Source of the DNA: Polaribacter vadi
Lineage (GTDB): Bacteria; Bacteroidota; Bacteroidia; Flavobacteriales; Flavobacteriaceae
Direction: 5' to 3'
Assembly: GCF_018861005.1 (NCBI RefSeq)
Contig: NZ_JAHKQL010000022.1
Location: 101,307-165,306 of the forward strand
Length of the DNA stretch: 64,000 nt
Part shown: in pieces, positions 24,322 through 33,163 of the stretch
Layout of the letters: every line of letters starts with the position of its first letter
Position numbering within the stretch: the first letter of the stretch is position 1
Program-made: the position numbers and the translations under genes
Notes under the pieces: generated by a model
What the model was told of the DNA's origin: nothing
The model's input: the letters and a program-made list of their open reading frames with translations, nothing else
The model's database searches: none

Positions 24322-26727
24322 CTAGTATTTTATTTTTATTTTAAAATTAAAATTCCTACCTAATTCATCAGCAAAATATCTTAATCTGTTTAAGTGTTCT
24401 CTGTAAGAAACATCAAACAAGTTTTCGATATTAAATTCTAATTCTAAACTTCCTTTGTTAAATGCTTTAAAAACAGCAGAAGTGTTTAAATTGAATAATG
24501 AATAAGCAGGTGGTGTAGAGCTAATGTCTACAAATACATTTTCTTGCGCAATAGCATTAAATGTATAAAAATTGTAATCTGGGTATCGTTTTTGTTGTAA
24601 AACCGATTTATGTGTTAAACTAATTTTTAGTTTGTTTAACGCATTGTTTGTATAAGAAATACGATTACTAAAATTGGCAGCAGGCATATGAATTAAAGGG
24701 ATGTCTTCAGAAGTATTATCACCTCTTAATAAGCTTAAACTTCCTTTATAATCGAACTTGCTGTTAATTTTCTTGTTTACATCTAAATCAACTCCAAAAA
24801 TCTGTGCATTAATCTGGTTGTATTGCCAAACAGGAAATGCACCTCTAATTGTTGTTGTAATTCCTACAGGGATTAATTGAATATAATTACGAATATGTTT
24901 AAAATATGGGCTAACTGAAAATCCGAAATTATCTGAATTTTTCTCTAAAGAAATGGCAAATTTATTTGCAGTTTCTTTTTCCATAGTTAATAAACCTATT
25001 TCTATTCTAGCAGCACTATGATGCAAACCATCACTAAATAATTCTGATGGATTTGGCACTCTTGAGGCTAAACCATAATTCACTAATAAAGACATATTAT
25101 TTTCAAATTGTTTAGATAAACCTAAACTTGCAGAAATATTGTGGTATGAAAAATTTGGATTAGTTGGAATGTCTGTTCCATCAACTTCACCAGCTTCAAA
25201 TTCAGGGAATAATTCGTCGTAGTTATATGTTTCTCGCCAATCTGTAACATTATATTCTTTTTGGGCATCTATTCTAGAAAAATCATAACGAACTCCTGCA
25301 CTTACCTCAGTAGATTCGTTAATATCATAATTTCCTATAATATATGTACCAAAAACATATTTGTCATAATCAGGAATTAAAGGACTTGTACCTGTGCCAG
25401 CGACAGCATCATTTTGTTGATAACGTGCTAAAATACCAGTGTTAATTTTTAAATTATCTGAATAATCTATTCGTAAATCTGTTTGTAAACTATTTGTAAA
25501 TAATCGTAAATCTATAACAGGAGTATTACTTAAATCTCCTCTTCGTAAATCAAATTCTTTACGTCTATTAATTTGAAAATCGTATTGAACAGTTAATTTT
25601 CCAAAACCTTTAAAACGTTTATATGCTTCTATTTTTCCTAAATGATGTAAAATAGATTGTTTTGGAAAAGTAATTTCATAAGAAAAGTCTTCAATAACTC
25701 TTGGTTCTTGGCTGTTTATAGCATTTACTAGATCATTTACGTTACCAATATGCGACGATTGTAAAATGGCAAATTCATTATCTACATAACTATAATAAGC
25801 GTCAAAACCTTTTTCGAAACTATTGTAACCAAATCTAAACGATGCGTTCTTGCTGATGGTTCCACTATTTGTAAGGTAATAATCAGGAGCTTTAAAATCT
25901 CCAAATTGTTTGTAATTCATCTGTATTTTTCCATAAAAACCAGATTTATAGGTTTTAACAATTTCTGAATTTATATTACCACCTAAGCCATTAGAATTAA
26001 ATGAAACTAAAGTGCTCCCAAAAAGGCTATCTTTAATAGCATATTTTTTAGGTTTAATTAATATCATACCACCAATAGCATCACTACCAAACTTTAACGT
26101 ATTTGCACCTTTTATAACTTCTATGCTGTTATTAGCATTAATATCTATATTTGGTGCGTGTTCATCTCCCCATTCTTGGTCAAACATTCTTACATTATTG
26201 TTGATAATTAAGAGTCTGCTACTATGTAAACCATGTATCATTGGTTTAACAATAGTGTTACCAGTGTTTAATGAAGATACTCCACTTACGTTTTTTAAAG
26301 CATCACCTAAAGACTTATCAGAATAACCTTCTAATACATTTTTTTTGATAGATTGTTCAATACTAGTAGCTTCTGTCTTAAAATTTGTTTTTACAACTAC
26401 CTCATTTAGTTCTTCTAGATGATGCTCTAACAAAATTTCTTTGTATAAATTTTGATTGATGGTAATTGTTGAATTTTTAGTTTCACAAGCTATGTGTTGT
26501 ACTTCAATTACCAATTCTCCTTTACATAAATTTTTAAACTCAAACTCACCTTTTTGATTTGTAGATGTGTATTTGTTTAAATTTTTAATTTGAACAGATG
26601 CACCATAAATAGGTGTATTGTTGTGAAAATCAATAATTTTTCCCTTAAAAGTATATGTACAATCTTGTGCCATTACATTTGTGGTAAAACAAATAGCAAT
26701 AACACAATAACAAAATAATTTTATCAT
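24322..26727 (-). CDS. TonB-dependent outer-membrane receptor
   Basis: An 801-residue receptor: signal peptide (1-20), CarboxypepD_reg-like domain (about 27-112, with NKYTSTNQKGEFEFKN), plug domain (about 120-225, with SLGDALKNVSGVSS and DAIGGMILIKP), then a 22-strand-type barrel ending in FNFKIKIKY with a C-terminal aromatic. It imports a ligand across the outer membrane using ExbBD-TonB energy. The neighbours are Asp/His-rich and His-rich small proteins, which point to a transition metal rather than a sugar; this is inference. There is no SusD partner. Confidence 0.92.
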   Translation of the reverse strand: MIKLFCYCVIAICFTTNVMAQDCTYTFKGKIIDFHNNTPIYGASVQIKNLNKYTSTNQKGEFEFKNLCKGELVIEVQHIACETKNSTITINQNLYKEILLEHHLEELNEVVVKTNFKTEATSIEQSIKKNVLEGYSDKSLGDALKNVSGVSSLNTGNTIVKPMIHGLHSSRLLIINNNVRMFDQEWGDEHAPNIDINANNSIEVIKGANTLKFGSDAIGGMILIKPKKYAIKDSLFGSTLVSFNSNGLGGNINSEIVKTYKSGFYGKIQMNYKQFGDFKAPDYYLTNSGTISKNASFRFGYNSFEKGFDAYYSYVDNEFAILQSSHIGNVNDLVNAINSQEPRVIEDFSYEITFPKQSILHHLGKIEAYKRFKGFGKLTVQYDFQINRRKEFDLRRGDLSNTPVIDLRLFTNSLQTDLRIDYSDNLKINTGILARYQQNDAVAGTGTSPLIPDYDKYVFGTYIIGNYDINESTEVSAGVRYDFSRIDAQKEYNVTDWRETYNYDELFPEFEAGEVDGTDIPTNPNFSYHNISASLGLSKQFENNMSLLVNYGLASRVPNPSELFSDGLHHSAARIEIGLLTMEKETANKFAISLEKNSDNFGFSVSPYFKHIRNYIQLIPVGITTTIRGAFPVWQYNQINAQIFGVDLDVNKKINSKFDYKGSLSLLRGDNTSEDIPLIHMPAANFSNRISYTNNALNKLKISLTHKSVLQQKRYPDYNFYTFNAIAQENVFVDISSTPPAYSLFNLNTSAVFKAFNKGSLELEFNIENLFDVSYREHLNRLRYFADELGRNFNFKIKIKY

Positions 26728-26763
26728 TGTTTATTCTTAAAATTTAAATTAATAGCGTTTAAT

Positions 26764-27042
26764 TTAAATAGATAAAGGTGGCCCTCTTAAAGAAAATGAT
26801 AATTGATGATGATTTTTTAAGTAATAATATTTTTCGCTATTATTATCTAGAATAACAACTTTTGAAAGAATCTGAGGTGTATCTACATATATTAAAGCAC
26901 TACTATGCTTAATTAAATGTAGTTTACAATCAATATCTTTTTTATGAACATGTTGTTCAACTTTAGAATTACAAACAGCATGTTCGTGATTCATAAAATC
27001 GTGCAATGAATCAACAGCTATTGGTAATAAGAATATTACCAA
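26764..27042 (-). CDS. Small His/Cys-rich exported protein upstream of the TonB receptor
   Basis: About 92 residues with a hydrophobic N-terminus and then a His/Cys-rich segment: LHDFMNHEHAVCNSK, EQHVHKKDIDCKLHL, IKHSS. It ends in a short GPPLSI tail. Seven His and two Cys within about 40 residues suggest metal binding. No ATG is available: 27042 is a TTG. The open frame continues upstream through a more signal-like stretch (IKKHIGIFLLVIFLLPIA), so a non-canonical start such as ATT nearer the terC stop is possible. It lies between terC and the receptor on the same strand. Family not recognised. Confidence 0.55.
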   Translation of the reverse strand: MVIFLLPIAVDSLHDFMNHEHAVCNSKVEQHVHKKDIDCKLHLIKHSSALIYVDTPQILSKVVILDNNSEKYYYLKNHHQLSFSLRGPPLSI

Positions 27043-27079
27043 TAAAAAAATACCTATATGTTTTTTTATTTGCTTGATA

Positions 27080-27850
27080 TTAATTGTTCTTTTTACGTGC
27101 TTTTAAATTTAACATTTCTACACCTAATGAAAAAGCGATCGCAAAGTACAAATAACCTTTAGGAATAGCACCTACAGTTCTGTTAAAAAATATAGTATGC
27201 GATAAATGTGCGCCTTCTGTAATTAGCATAAACCCAATTAATATAAGAAAAGATAGTGCTAACATTTGAATTGTTGGATTTCTATTAACAAATTTATTAA
27301 TAGGTTGCGAAAATAGCATCATAATAATAATTGAAATAATAACAGCAATTATCATAATAATTAATGCGCCATTTATTCCGTTTGTCATACCAACAGCTGT
27401 AAGAATACTATCAAAAGAAAAAACGATATCGATTAAAATAATTTGAAAAATTACACTTTTAAAAGAAACTACTTTTGGTGATTTTAGTACTTGTTCTTCA
27501 TTAGTGTGTTCTACTTTTTCTCTTATTTCTTTAGTGCTTTTGTAAAGTAAAAAAATACCTCCTAAAAATAAAATTATACTTTGACCTGTTAAACCAGTTT
27601 TAAACCAACCAAGATCTACAGTATAAAAAGGGTCTTTTAAAGCAATTAAATAAGATACACTAAAAAGCAATGCAATTCTGGTAATCATGGCTAATGCTAA
27701 ACCCAATAGAGTCGCTTTTTTAACTTGATTTTCTGGTAATTTATTAGCGGAAATAGAAATAAATATAATGTTATCTATACCTAAAACAATTTCTAAAAAA
27801 GTTAATGTTAGCAAAGAAACCCAAGTTTCAGCAAGTAAAAAGATTTCCAT
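27080..27850 (-). CDS. TerC family integral membrane protein
   Basis: A 256-residue protein with seven hydrophobic segments. The N-terminal FLEIVLGIDNIIFISI and the later IDIVFSFDSILTAVGM are the two acidic intramembrane motifs that define TerC/Alx-type proteins. Members export Mn(II) or support metallation of exported enzymes, and others give tellurite resistance. Its ATG abuts the stop of the upstream lipoprotein gene. It lies upstream of the His-rich protein and TonB receptor, consistent with a metal-homeostasis locus. Confidence 0.9.
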   Translation of the reverse strand: MEIFLLAETWVSLLTLTFLEIVLGIDNIIFISISANKLPENQVKKATLLGLALAMITRIALLFSVSYLIALKDPFYTVDLGWFKTGLTGQSIILFLGGIFLLYKSTKEIREKVEHTNEEQVLKSPKVVSFKSVIFQIILIDIVFSFDSILTAVGMTNGINGALIIMIIAVIISIIIMMLFSQPINKFVNRNPTIQMLALSFLILIGFMLITEGAHLSHTIFFNRTVGAIPKGYLYFAIAFSLGVEMLNLKARKKNN

Positions 27851-28291
27851 TTATTTAACTTTAATTACAGTACCTGTTTTTTTAAATTTAGAAAAACCAA
27901 TTTTTACAGTAAAATCGTAAGAATTTTCTCTAAACTTATTTATTTGAATAAACATTGGGTCTTCTTGTAAACTGTTTTTTGGGTTGATATACTTTAAAGT
28001 ATAAAAGAAATTATTTTTCCATTTTATAGATAAAGTATCAATTTGATCTCCATATTTACTTATCTGAATGCTATCTTTTCTGATAATAGTTTCTTTTACA
28101 AAATCTTTACCAGCAGGAATCTCGAAAACACCTTCTTTAAATCGATTTGAACTGTCTTTTACTGCAGGTTTACAGGATAAAAAAAACACAGATGCAAGAA
28201 TAAAGAGAAAAGAGAACAATCCTTTTTTAACTTTTAACTTAAAGAAGTTTAAACTACTAACAACTATTTTCTTATTACTTTTTTCTTGCAT
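27851..28291 (-). CDS. Small lipoprotein of unknown function
   Basis: A 146-residue protein with an unusually long basic N-terminus before the hydrophobic stretch FSFLFILASVFFLSC (Cys40). The mature part is a beta-rich domain of about 105 residues with FKEGVFEIPAG and IIRKDSIQISKYG. Similar small flavobacterial lipoproteins carry the misleading label DNA topoisomerase IV; nothing in the sequence supports that. The stop codon directly abuts terC, so the two are co-transcribed with purB upstream (8 bp gap). Confidence 0.65.
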   Translation of the reverse strand: MQEKSNKKIVVSSLNFFKLKVKKGLFSFLFILASVFFLSCKPAVKDSSNRFKEGVFEIPAGKDFVKETIIRKDSIQISKYGDQIDTLSIKWKNNFFYTLKYINPKNSLQEDPMFIQINKFRENSYDFTVKIGFSKFKKTGTVIKVK

Positions 28292-28299
28292 TATAAAAT

Positions 28300-29643
28300 T
28301 TATATACCTGTATAATTAGATGGTGTAATTGCTTTTAATTCTACTTTAATTTCATCAGAAACCTCTAAAGTATCTATAAAATTAGCAATTGAATTTTGGT
28401 TGATTTTTGCATTAGTTCTGGTTAATCCTTTTAAGGCTTCATAAGGATTTGGATAAGCTTCACGTCTTAAAATTGTTTGAATAGCTTCTGCAACAACAGC
28501 CCAATTATTTTCTAAATCTTGTTCAAACTTTTCTTTGTTTAACAATAATTTATTTAAACCTTTTAAGGTAGATGTAAACGCAATAATTGTATGCCCAAAT
28601 GGTACACCAACATTTCTTAAAACAGTACTATCTGTTAAATCTCTTTGTAAACGAGAAATTGGTAATTTTGCAGATAAGTGTTCAAAAATAGCATTTGCAA
28701 TTCCTAAGTTTCCTTCAGAATTTTCAAAATCTATAGGGTTTACTTTGTGTGGCATTGCAGAAGAACCAACTTCACCTGCTTTAATTTTTTGCTTAAAATA
28801 ATCCATAGAAACATAGGTCCAGAAATCTCTGTCTAAATCTATGATAATTGTGTTAATACGTTTTAAAGTATCAAACAAAGCAGCCATATGATCGTAATGT
28901 TCTATTTGTGTTGTTGGAAAAGAGTGTTGCAATCCTAATTTTTCTTGTACAAATTCACCTCCAAAAGCTTTCCAATCTATAGAAGGATAAGCAACTTTAT
29001 GAGCGTTATAATTACCAGTAGCACCTCCAAATTTAGCTGCACTTGGTATATCATTTAATAAATTGAATTGTTCTTTTAAACGAACCACAAAAACATCAAT
29101 CTCTTTACCTAGTCTTGTTGGTGATGCTGGTTGTCCATGCGTTCTTGCCAACATAGAAATGTCTTTCCATTCAATTACTAATTCTTGTAATTTTTCTACA
29201 ACTTCAAAATAATGAGGCACAAAAACATCGTTCATTGCTTCCTTAATAGATAAAGGAATTGCAGTGTTATTAATGTCTTGTGATGTTAATCCAAAATGGA
29301 TAAATTCTTTATCTTTTTGTAAACCTAAAGCATCGAATTTTTCTTTAATAAAATACTCAACCGCTTTTACATCATGATTGGTAACTTTTTCAATGTCTTT
29401 AATTTTTTGAGCATCTTCAGCTGTAAAATCAGTATAAATTTTACGTAAATCTGAAAATAAATCTTGATTAAAATCAGCTAACTGTGGTAAAGGAATTTCG
29501 CATAATGCTATAAAATATTCAATTTCTACTCTAACTCTGTATTTTATTAAAGCTTCTTCAGAAAAATAATTAGCTAATTTTGATATTTTACCTCTGTAAC
29601 GTCCATCAATAGGAGAGATGGCATTTAATTGTGATAATTCCAT
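28300..29643 (-). CDS. purB: Adenylosuccinate lyase
   Basis: Cleaves SAICAR and adenylosuccinate in purine synthesis. The 447-residue protein is of the long gamma-proteobacterial/Bacteroidota type. Visible motifs: SPIDGRYRGK at the N-terminus, HFGLTSQDINNTA (about 118), ARTHGQPASPT (about 165) and the fumarase/lyase signature GSSAMPHKVNPIDFEN (about 287-302). First gene of a probable unit with the lipoprotein and terC. A -7 element lies 23 bp upstream. Confidence 0.97.
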   Translation of the reverse strand: MELSQLNAISPIDGRYRGKISKLANYFSEEALIKYRVRVEIEYFIALCEIPLPQLADFNQDLFSDLRKIYTDFTAEDAQKIKDIEKVTNHDVKAVEYFIKEKFDALGLQKDKEFIHFGLTSQDINNTAIPLSIKEAMNDVFVPHYFEVVEKLQELVIEWKDISMLARTHGQPASPTRLGKEIDVFVVRLKEQFNLLNDIPSAAKFGGATGNYNAHKVAYPSIDWKAFGGEFVQEKLGLQHSFPTTQIEHYDHMAALFDTLKRINTIIIDLDRDFWTYVSMDYFKQKIKAGEVGSSAMPHKVNPIDFENSEGNLGIANAIFEHLSAKLPISRLQRDLTDSTVLRNVGVPFGHTIIAFTSTLKGLNKLLLNKEKFEQDLENNWAVVAEAIQTILRREAYPNPYEALKGLTRTNAKINQNSIANFIDTLEVSDEIKVELKAITPSNYTGI

Positions 29644-29665
29644 TTTTTAGTTCTGTTGTTAACTG

Positions 29666-29673
29666 CAAAAATA
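29666..29673 (-). promoter_or_regulatory. Candidate -7 element for purB
   Basis: TATTTTTG on the minus strand, an exact TAnnTTTG match 23 bp before the purB ATG. No -33 match at normal spacing. Confidence 0.4.
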
Positions 29674-29831
29674 GACAATTCAACAGATTTATAAAGTAGA
29701 TTTTGGATGTTTTTTAGAAGCTAATTATAATAATGATTGTTATAAATTGATAGTTTTAATATTGATGTAAATTCATTAATTTTAAATAAAAAAACAAAAT
29801 TTAAAGATTTTTTTATGTGAAATTTCTAAAC

Positions 29832-30413
29832 TTAATGTCTTGATTTTTTATCAATCAAATTTAAAATATATTTTCCACGTGCTTTGCAACCTTTGCTTTC
29901 ATGAATAATTTTAGTTTCTATTAAATGTTTTAATTCAGGATGTACCCAATCATTTTCTAATCCAAACAAGTATAAAGTATTCATTGTATAAGCTCTAACT
30001 GCTATTTTTTGAGGAGTAATGAGCCAGTCAAAACCAGTTTCTATTATTTTATTTATATGGTTTTCAGTTAAACTGACTTTAATTTCATTTGTTGTTTTAG
30101 AATAATAAGCATTTGCCAAATGCTCACAAATTTTTGCACAAGGCCTTGTTGCGCTATCAAAAATTACATTGCTAATGTTTTTAGTAAACTCATCTAAATG
30201 AGGAATTATCCAATTTAAATGATGGTGTGTGCAAATCCATTCTAAAATCCAAGCTGCTTTTATTGATATTCTATCATCAACCTTAAAAGCGATTGTTACC
30301 AAATCTTTGAATAAATTTTGATTTTCTAACACTATATCAGCCACTCTTTGTCGGTTTTCCCTTTTAGGGTTTTCCATATTATTGAGTTGCTCTGTTAAAA
30401 AAATAATACTCAT
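29832..30413 (-). CDS. Flavobacterial HEAT-like helical protein
   Basis: A 193-residue all-helical soluble protein. Recurrent elements such as DRISIKAAWILEWICTHH, CAKICEHLANAYY and KIAVRAYTMNTLYLFG have the A/W/L spacing of HEAT-like repeats. Homologues near purB in flavobacteria are sometimes mislabelled adenylosuccinate lyase; no lyase motif is present. The start could also be the Met 12 codons downstream. It is divergent from the YwqK-type gene, with only about 40 bp between likely starts. Function unknown. Confidence 0.65.
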   Translation of the reverse strand: MSIIFLTEQLNNMENPKRENRQRVADIVLENQNLFKDLVTIAFKVDDRISIKAAWILEWICTHHHLNWIIPHLDEFTKNISNVIFDSATRPCAKICEHLANAYYSKTTNEIKVSLTENHINKIIETGFDWLITPQKIAVRAYTMNTLYLFGLENDWVHPELKHLIETKIIHESKGCKARGKYILNLIDKKSRH

Positions 30414-30454
30414 TTTTGTTTTGATTAATGTATATTTACTCTAAAATTTTTGGA

Positions 30455-31171
30455 ATGCTAAATATAAAAAGATTGGGTTTTGTTTTTGTGTTTTTAACTT
30501 GTTTTTTTTCAAGTGAAACTATTAATGCACAGAAAATTAATCAGTTTGATGCTAATAAGAAAAGAACTGGAATTTGGAAAAAATACCACCCAAACAAAAG
30601 AATTCGTTACACAGGTCAGTTTATTAACGGAAAAGAGGTAGGTGTTTTTAAGTTTTACGATATTACTGACTCTAGAAATCCAACAATTATTAAAACTTTT
30701 TCTGCTACAAGTGATTCTGTTGCTGTTTCTTTTTACTCAATAAATGGTGTTTTAAAAAGTAAGGGGATTTTTATTGGTAAAAAAAGAGTAGGAGTATGGA
30801 AATACTTTTTTGCTGATGGTAAATTAATGTCTGAAGAGTTTTATGTTGATGGAAAGTTAGATGGTAAATTGGTTAACTATTATCCGAATGGAAAACCAGC
30901 AGAAATATCAATTTATAAAACAGGTTTAAAAAACGGACTATCTCAAAAATACACAAGCAAAGGTATTTTAATAGAGGAGTTAATGTACCAAAATAATAAA
31001 CCTAATGGAGTTGCCAAATACTTTGAATTAACAGGTATTTTAAAAGAAAAAGGAGTTTATAAAGACGGAAAAAGATTTGGGAAATGGGAATTTTATTTGG
31101 ATGGTGAAATGGCTTCTGATGAAGATAATAAAAAGAAAAAAACGTTTATCAAAACAAAAAAAAATAAATAG
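30455..31171 (+). CDS. Exported YwqK/MORN-repeat protein
   Basis: I use the second Met, giving MLNIKRLGFVFVFLTCFF as a signal peptide; the upstream ATG at 30428 would leave only 14 bp to the divergent gene. The mature protein has repeated MORN-like units: GIWKKYHPNKRIRYTGQF, GVWKYFFADGKLMSEEFY, GKLVNYYPNGKPAEISIY and GKWEFYLDGEMAS, the pattern of YwqK-type proteins. The YwqK name comes from a proposed antitoxin in Bacillus, but in Bacteroidota these are exported proteins of unknown role. It sits 2 bp before the lipoprotein gene and upstream of mnmA. Confidence 0.8.
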   Translation: MLNIKRLGFVFVFLTCFFSSETINAQKINQFDANKKRTGIWKKYHPNKRIRYTGQFINGKEVGVFKFYDITDSRNPTIIKTFSATSDSVAVSFYSINGVLKSKGIFIGKKRVGVWKYFFADGKLMSEEFYVDGKLDGKLVNYYPNGKPAEISIYKTGLKNGLSQKYTSKGILIEELMYQNNKPNGVAKYFELTGILKEKGVYKDGKRFGKWEFYLDGEMASDEDNKKKKTFIKTKKNK

Positions 31172-31173
31172 CT

Positions 31174-31884
31174 ATGAAATATTTTTTAACACTTACTTTA
31201 ACAATTTTCTTTTTTTCTTGTAATGAAAAAAACACTCAAGAAGATGATAATATAGAGGGGCTTTGGCTTGTTAAAAAAGTAAATGTAGACAATAAAGATT
31301 TAACTCCTATTGCAAAATGGGTTCGTTTTAATGCTGATGGATCTCAAGCTTCTGGCAATGGTTGGTTGCAACATTCTGTGGGGATTTATAACCTAAATAT
31401 TGAAAACCAATTAACAGTTACCAATACATTTGGGATAAAAGATGATGCAGAATCGTTTAAAGTAAATATTGATAAAAACAATATGACTTGGCAAAGAAAA
31501 GAAAATGATTTAGACATTATTATCAGCTTAGAAAAAACAGATAAATTACCAACATCAGAAGCAAATAAACTATTTGGTTTATGGAAATTTGATTCTATTA
31601 TAAAAGATGGTAAAGAAGTATCAGAAAGTTTAAATCCATCAAAAAAGGCAATGCTTTTTTTAAGATGGGACAATACTTATGAACTTCGTAATTATCCTTT
31701 AGGCGAAAAATATGGAATGTTTAAAACACATAGCCATAAAGCACAAATAGATATGGTAAGTTATGCTAAAGAATCCATATTTCAATTTTATACTTTTAGT
31801 TTAGTTAATGATAAATTATTACTAAAAGCAACAAATAACGACACTGAAATAAAATTGACAAGAATCCATCAATTTTTACAATAA
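31174..31884 (+). CDS. Lipoprotein with two lipocalin-like repeats
   Basis: A 236-residue protein with lipobox IFFFSC (Cys16). The mature region contains two similar units, EGLWLVKKVNVDNKD (about 27) and FGLWKFDSIIKDGKE (about 130), each starting a beta-rich domain of roughly 100 residues. The GxW start is typical of lipocalin-like domains. No ligand can be named. Probably co-transcribed with the YwqK-type gene ahead of it. Confidence 0.65.
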   Translation: MKYFLTLTLTIFFFSCNEKNTQEDDNIEGLWLVKKVNVDNKDLTPIAKWVRFNADGSQASGNGWLQHSVGIYNLNIENQLTVTNTFGIKDDAESFKVNIDKNNMTWQRKENDLDIIISLEKTDKLPTSEANKLFGLWKFDSIIKDGKEVSESLNPSKKAMLFLRWDNTYELRNYPLGEKYGMFKTHSHKAQIDMVSYAKESIFQFYTFSLVNDKLLLKATNNDTEIKLTRIHQFLQ

Positions 31885-31925
31885 ATCCATCAATTCTTTC
31901 AATTTATAGTTCACTTACAAAGTCG

Positions 31926-31933
31926 TAACTTTG
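31926..31933 (+). promoter_or_regulatory. Candidate -7 element for mnmA
   Basis: TAACTTTG is an exact TAnnTTTG match 18 bp before the mnmA ATG at 31952, with TTTA (31903-31906) at the -33 position. It argues against the in-frame TTG at 31931 as the start. Confidence 0.45.
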
Positions 31934-31951
31934 CAACCTCAAAATTTAAAA

Positions 31952-33139
31952 ATGAAACGAGTAGTTGTTGGTCTTTCTGGTGGAGTAGATTCTAGTGTAA
32001 CAGCACATTTATTAAAAGAACAAGGGTATGAAGTTATTGGGCTTTTTATGAAAAATTGGCACGATGATTCTGTTACTATTTCTAATGAATGTCCTTGGTT
32101 AGAAGATTCTAATGATGCAATGATTGTTGCAGAAAAATTAGGTATTCCTTTTCAAGTTGTAGATTTAAGTGCACAATACAAAGAACGTATTGTAGATTAT
32201 ATGTTCGACGAATATTCTAAAGGTAGAACTCCAAATCCTGATGTTCTTTGTAACAGAGAAATTAAATTCGATGTTTTTATGGACATTGCTCTAAAATTAG
32301 GAGCAGATTATGTGGCTACTGGTCATTATTGTAGAAAAGGCGAAGAAATTATAGATGGTAAACCTGTTTATAAATTATTAGCAGGTAAAGACAATAATAA
32401 AGATCAATCTTATTTTTTATGTCAATTATCGCAAGAACAATTGGTAAAAGCTTTGTTTCCAATAGGCGAATTAACAAAGCCAGAAGTTAGAGAAATTGCA
32501 AAAGAAGCCGATTTAATTACAGCAGAAAAGAAAGATTCGCAAGGTTTATGTTTTATAGGTAAAGTACGTTTACCAGAATTTTTACAGCAAAAATTACAAC
32601 CAAAAGAAGGTGAAATAGTTACAATTCCTGCGGATTTTACAGCGTATGTAAAAGAACATCCGAAGTTTGAGAATAAAGAAGATAAACTCAAATATTTATC
32701 AACTAAATTTTCTTACAACAAAGAAGATGGCAAAGTTGTAGGTAAACATCAAGGAGCACATTATTTTACCAAAGGACAACGTAAAGGATTAAATGTTGGT
32801 GGTACAAAAGAAGCTTTATACGTAATTGAAACTGATGTAAATGAAAATGTAATTTACACTGGTGAAGGTAAAAATCACGCTGGTTTGTATAGAAATGTAT
32901 TGTTCGTTTCTAATGATGAAATGCATTGGATTCGTGAAGATTTAATTTTAAAATCTGGAGAAACAATGCAAGTTGATGCTAGAATTAGATATAGACAACA
33001 ATTAGAAAATGCTACTCTGCACAAAGTGGATACTGGTTTGTATGTAGAATTTGATAACAAACAATCTGCCATTCAAGAAGGACAATTTGTAGCTTGGTAC
33101 AAAAATGAAGAATTGTTAGGTTCTGGAGTTATTTCGTAA
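31952..33139 (+). CDS. mnmA: tRNA 2-thiouridine(34) synthase
   Basis: Thiolates U34 in tRNA-Lys, -Glu and -Gln using sulfur relayed from a cysteine desulfurase. The 395-residue protein starts [15 protein letters not shown], with the PP-loop ATP site SGGVDSS at residues 9-15. The catalytic cysteines are in [13 protein letters not shown] (near 105) and DSQGLCFIG (near 200), and the [15 protein letters not shown] motif of the central domain is present. It appears to have its own promoter. Confidence 0.96.
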   Translation: MKRVVVGLSGGVDSSVTAHLLKEQGYEVIGLFMKNWHDDSVTISNECPWLEDSNDAMIVAEKLGIPFQVVDLSAQYKERIVDYMFDEYSKGRTPNPDVLCNREIKFDVFMDIALKLGADYVATGHYCRKGEEIIDGKPVYKLLAGKDNNKDQSYFLCQLSQEQLVKALFPIGELTKPEVREIAKEADLITAEKKDSQGLCFIGKVRLPEFLQQKLQPKEGEIVTIPADFTAYVKEHPKFENKEDKLKYLSTKFSYNKEDGKVVGKHQGAHYFTKGQRKGLNVGGTKEALYVIETDVNENVIYTGEGKNHAGLYRNVLFVSNDEMHWIREDLILKSGETMQVDARIRYRQQLENATLHKVDTGLYVEFDNKQSAIQEGQFVAWYKNEELLGSGVIS

Positions 33140-33163
33140 CTTCGTTTTCATAAATATTTTGCT

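Noticed and set aside
27851..28291. DNA topoisomerase IV label used for similar small lipoproteins
   Set aside because: The sequence is a 146-residue lipoprotein with no topoisomerase feature.
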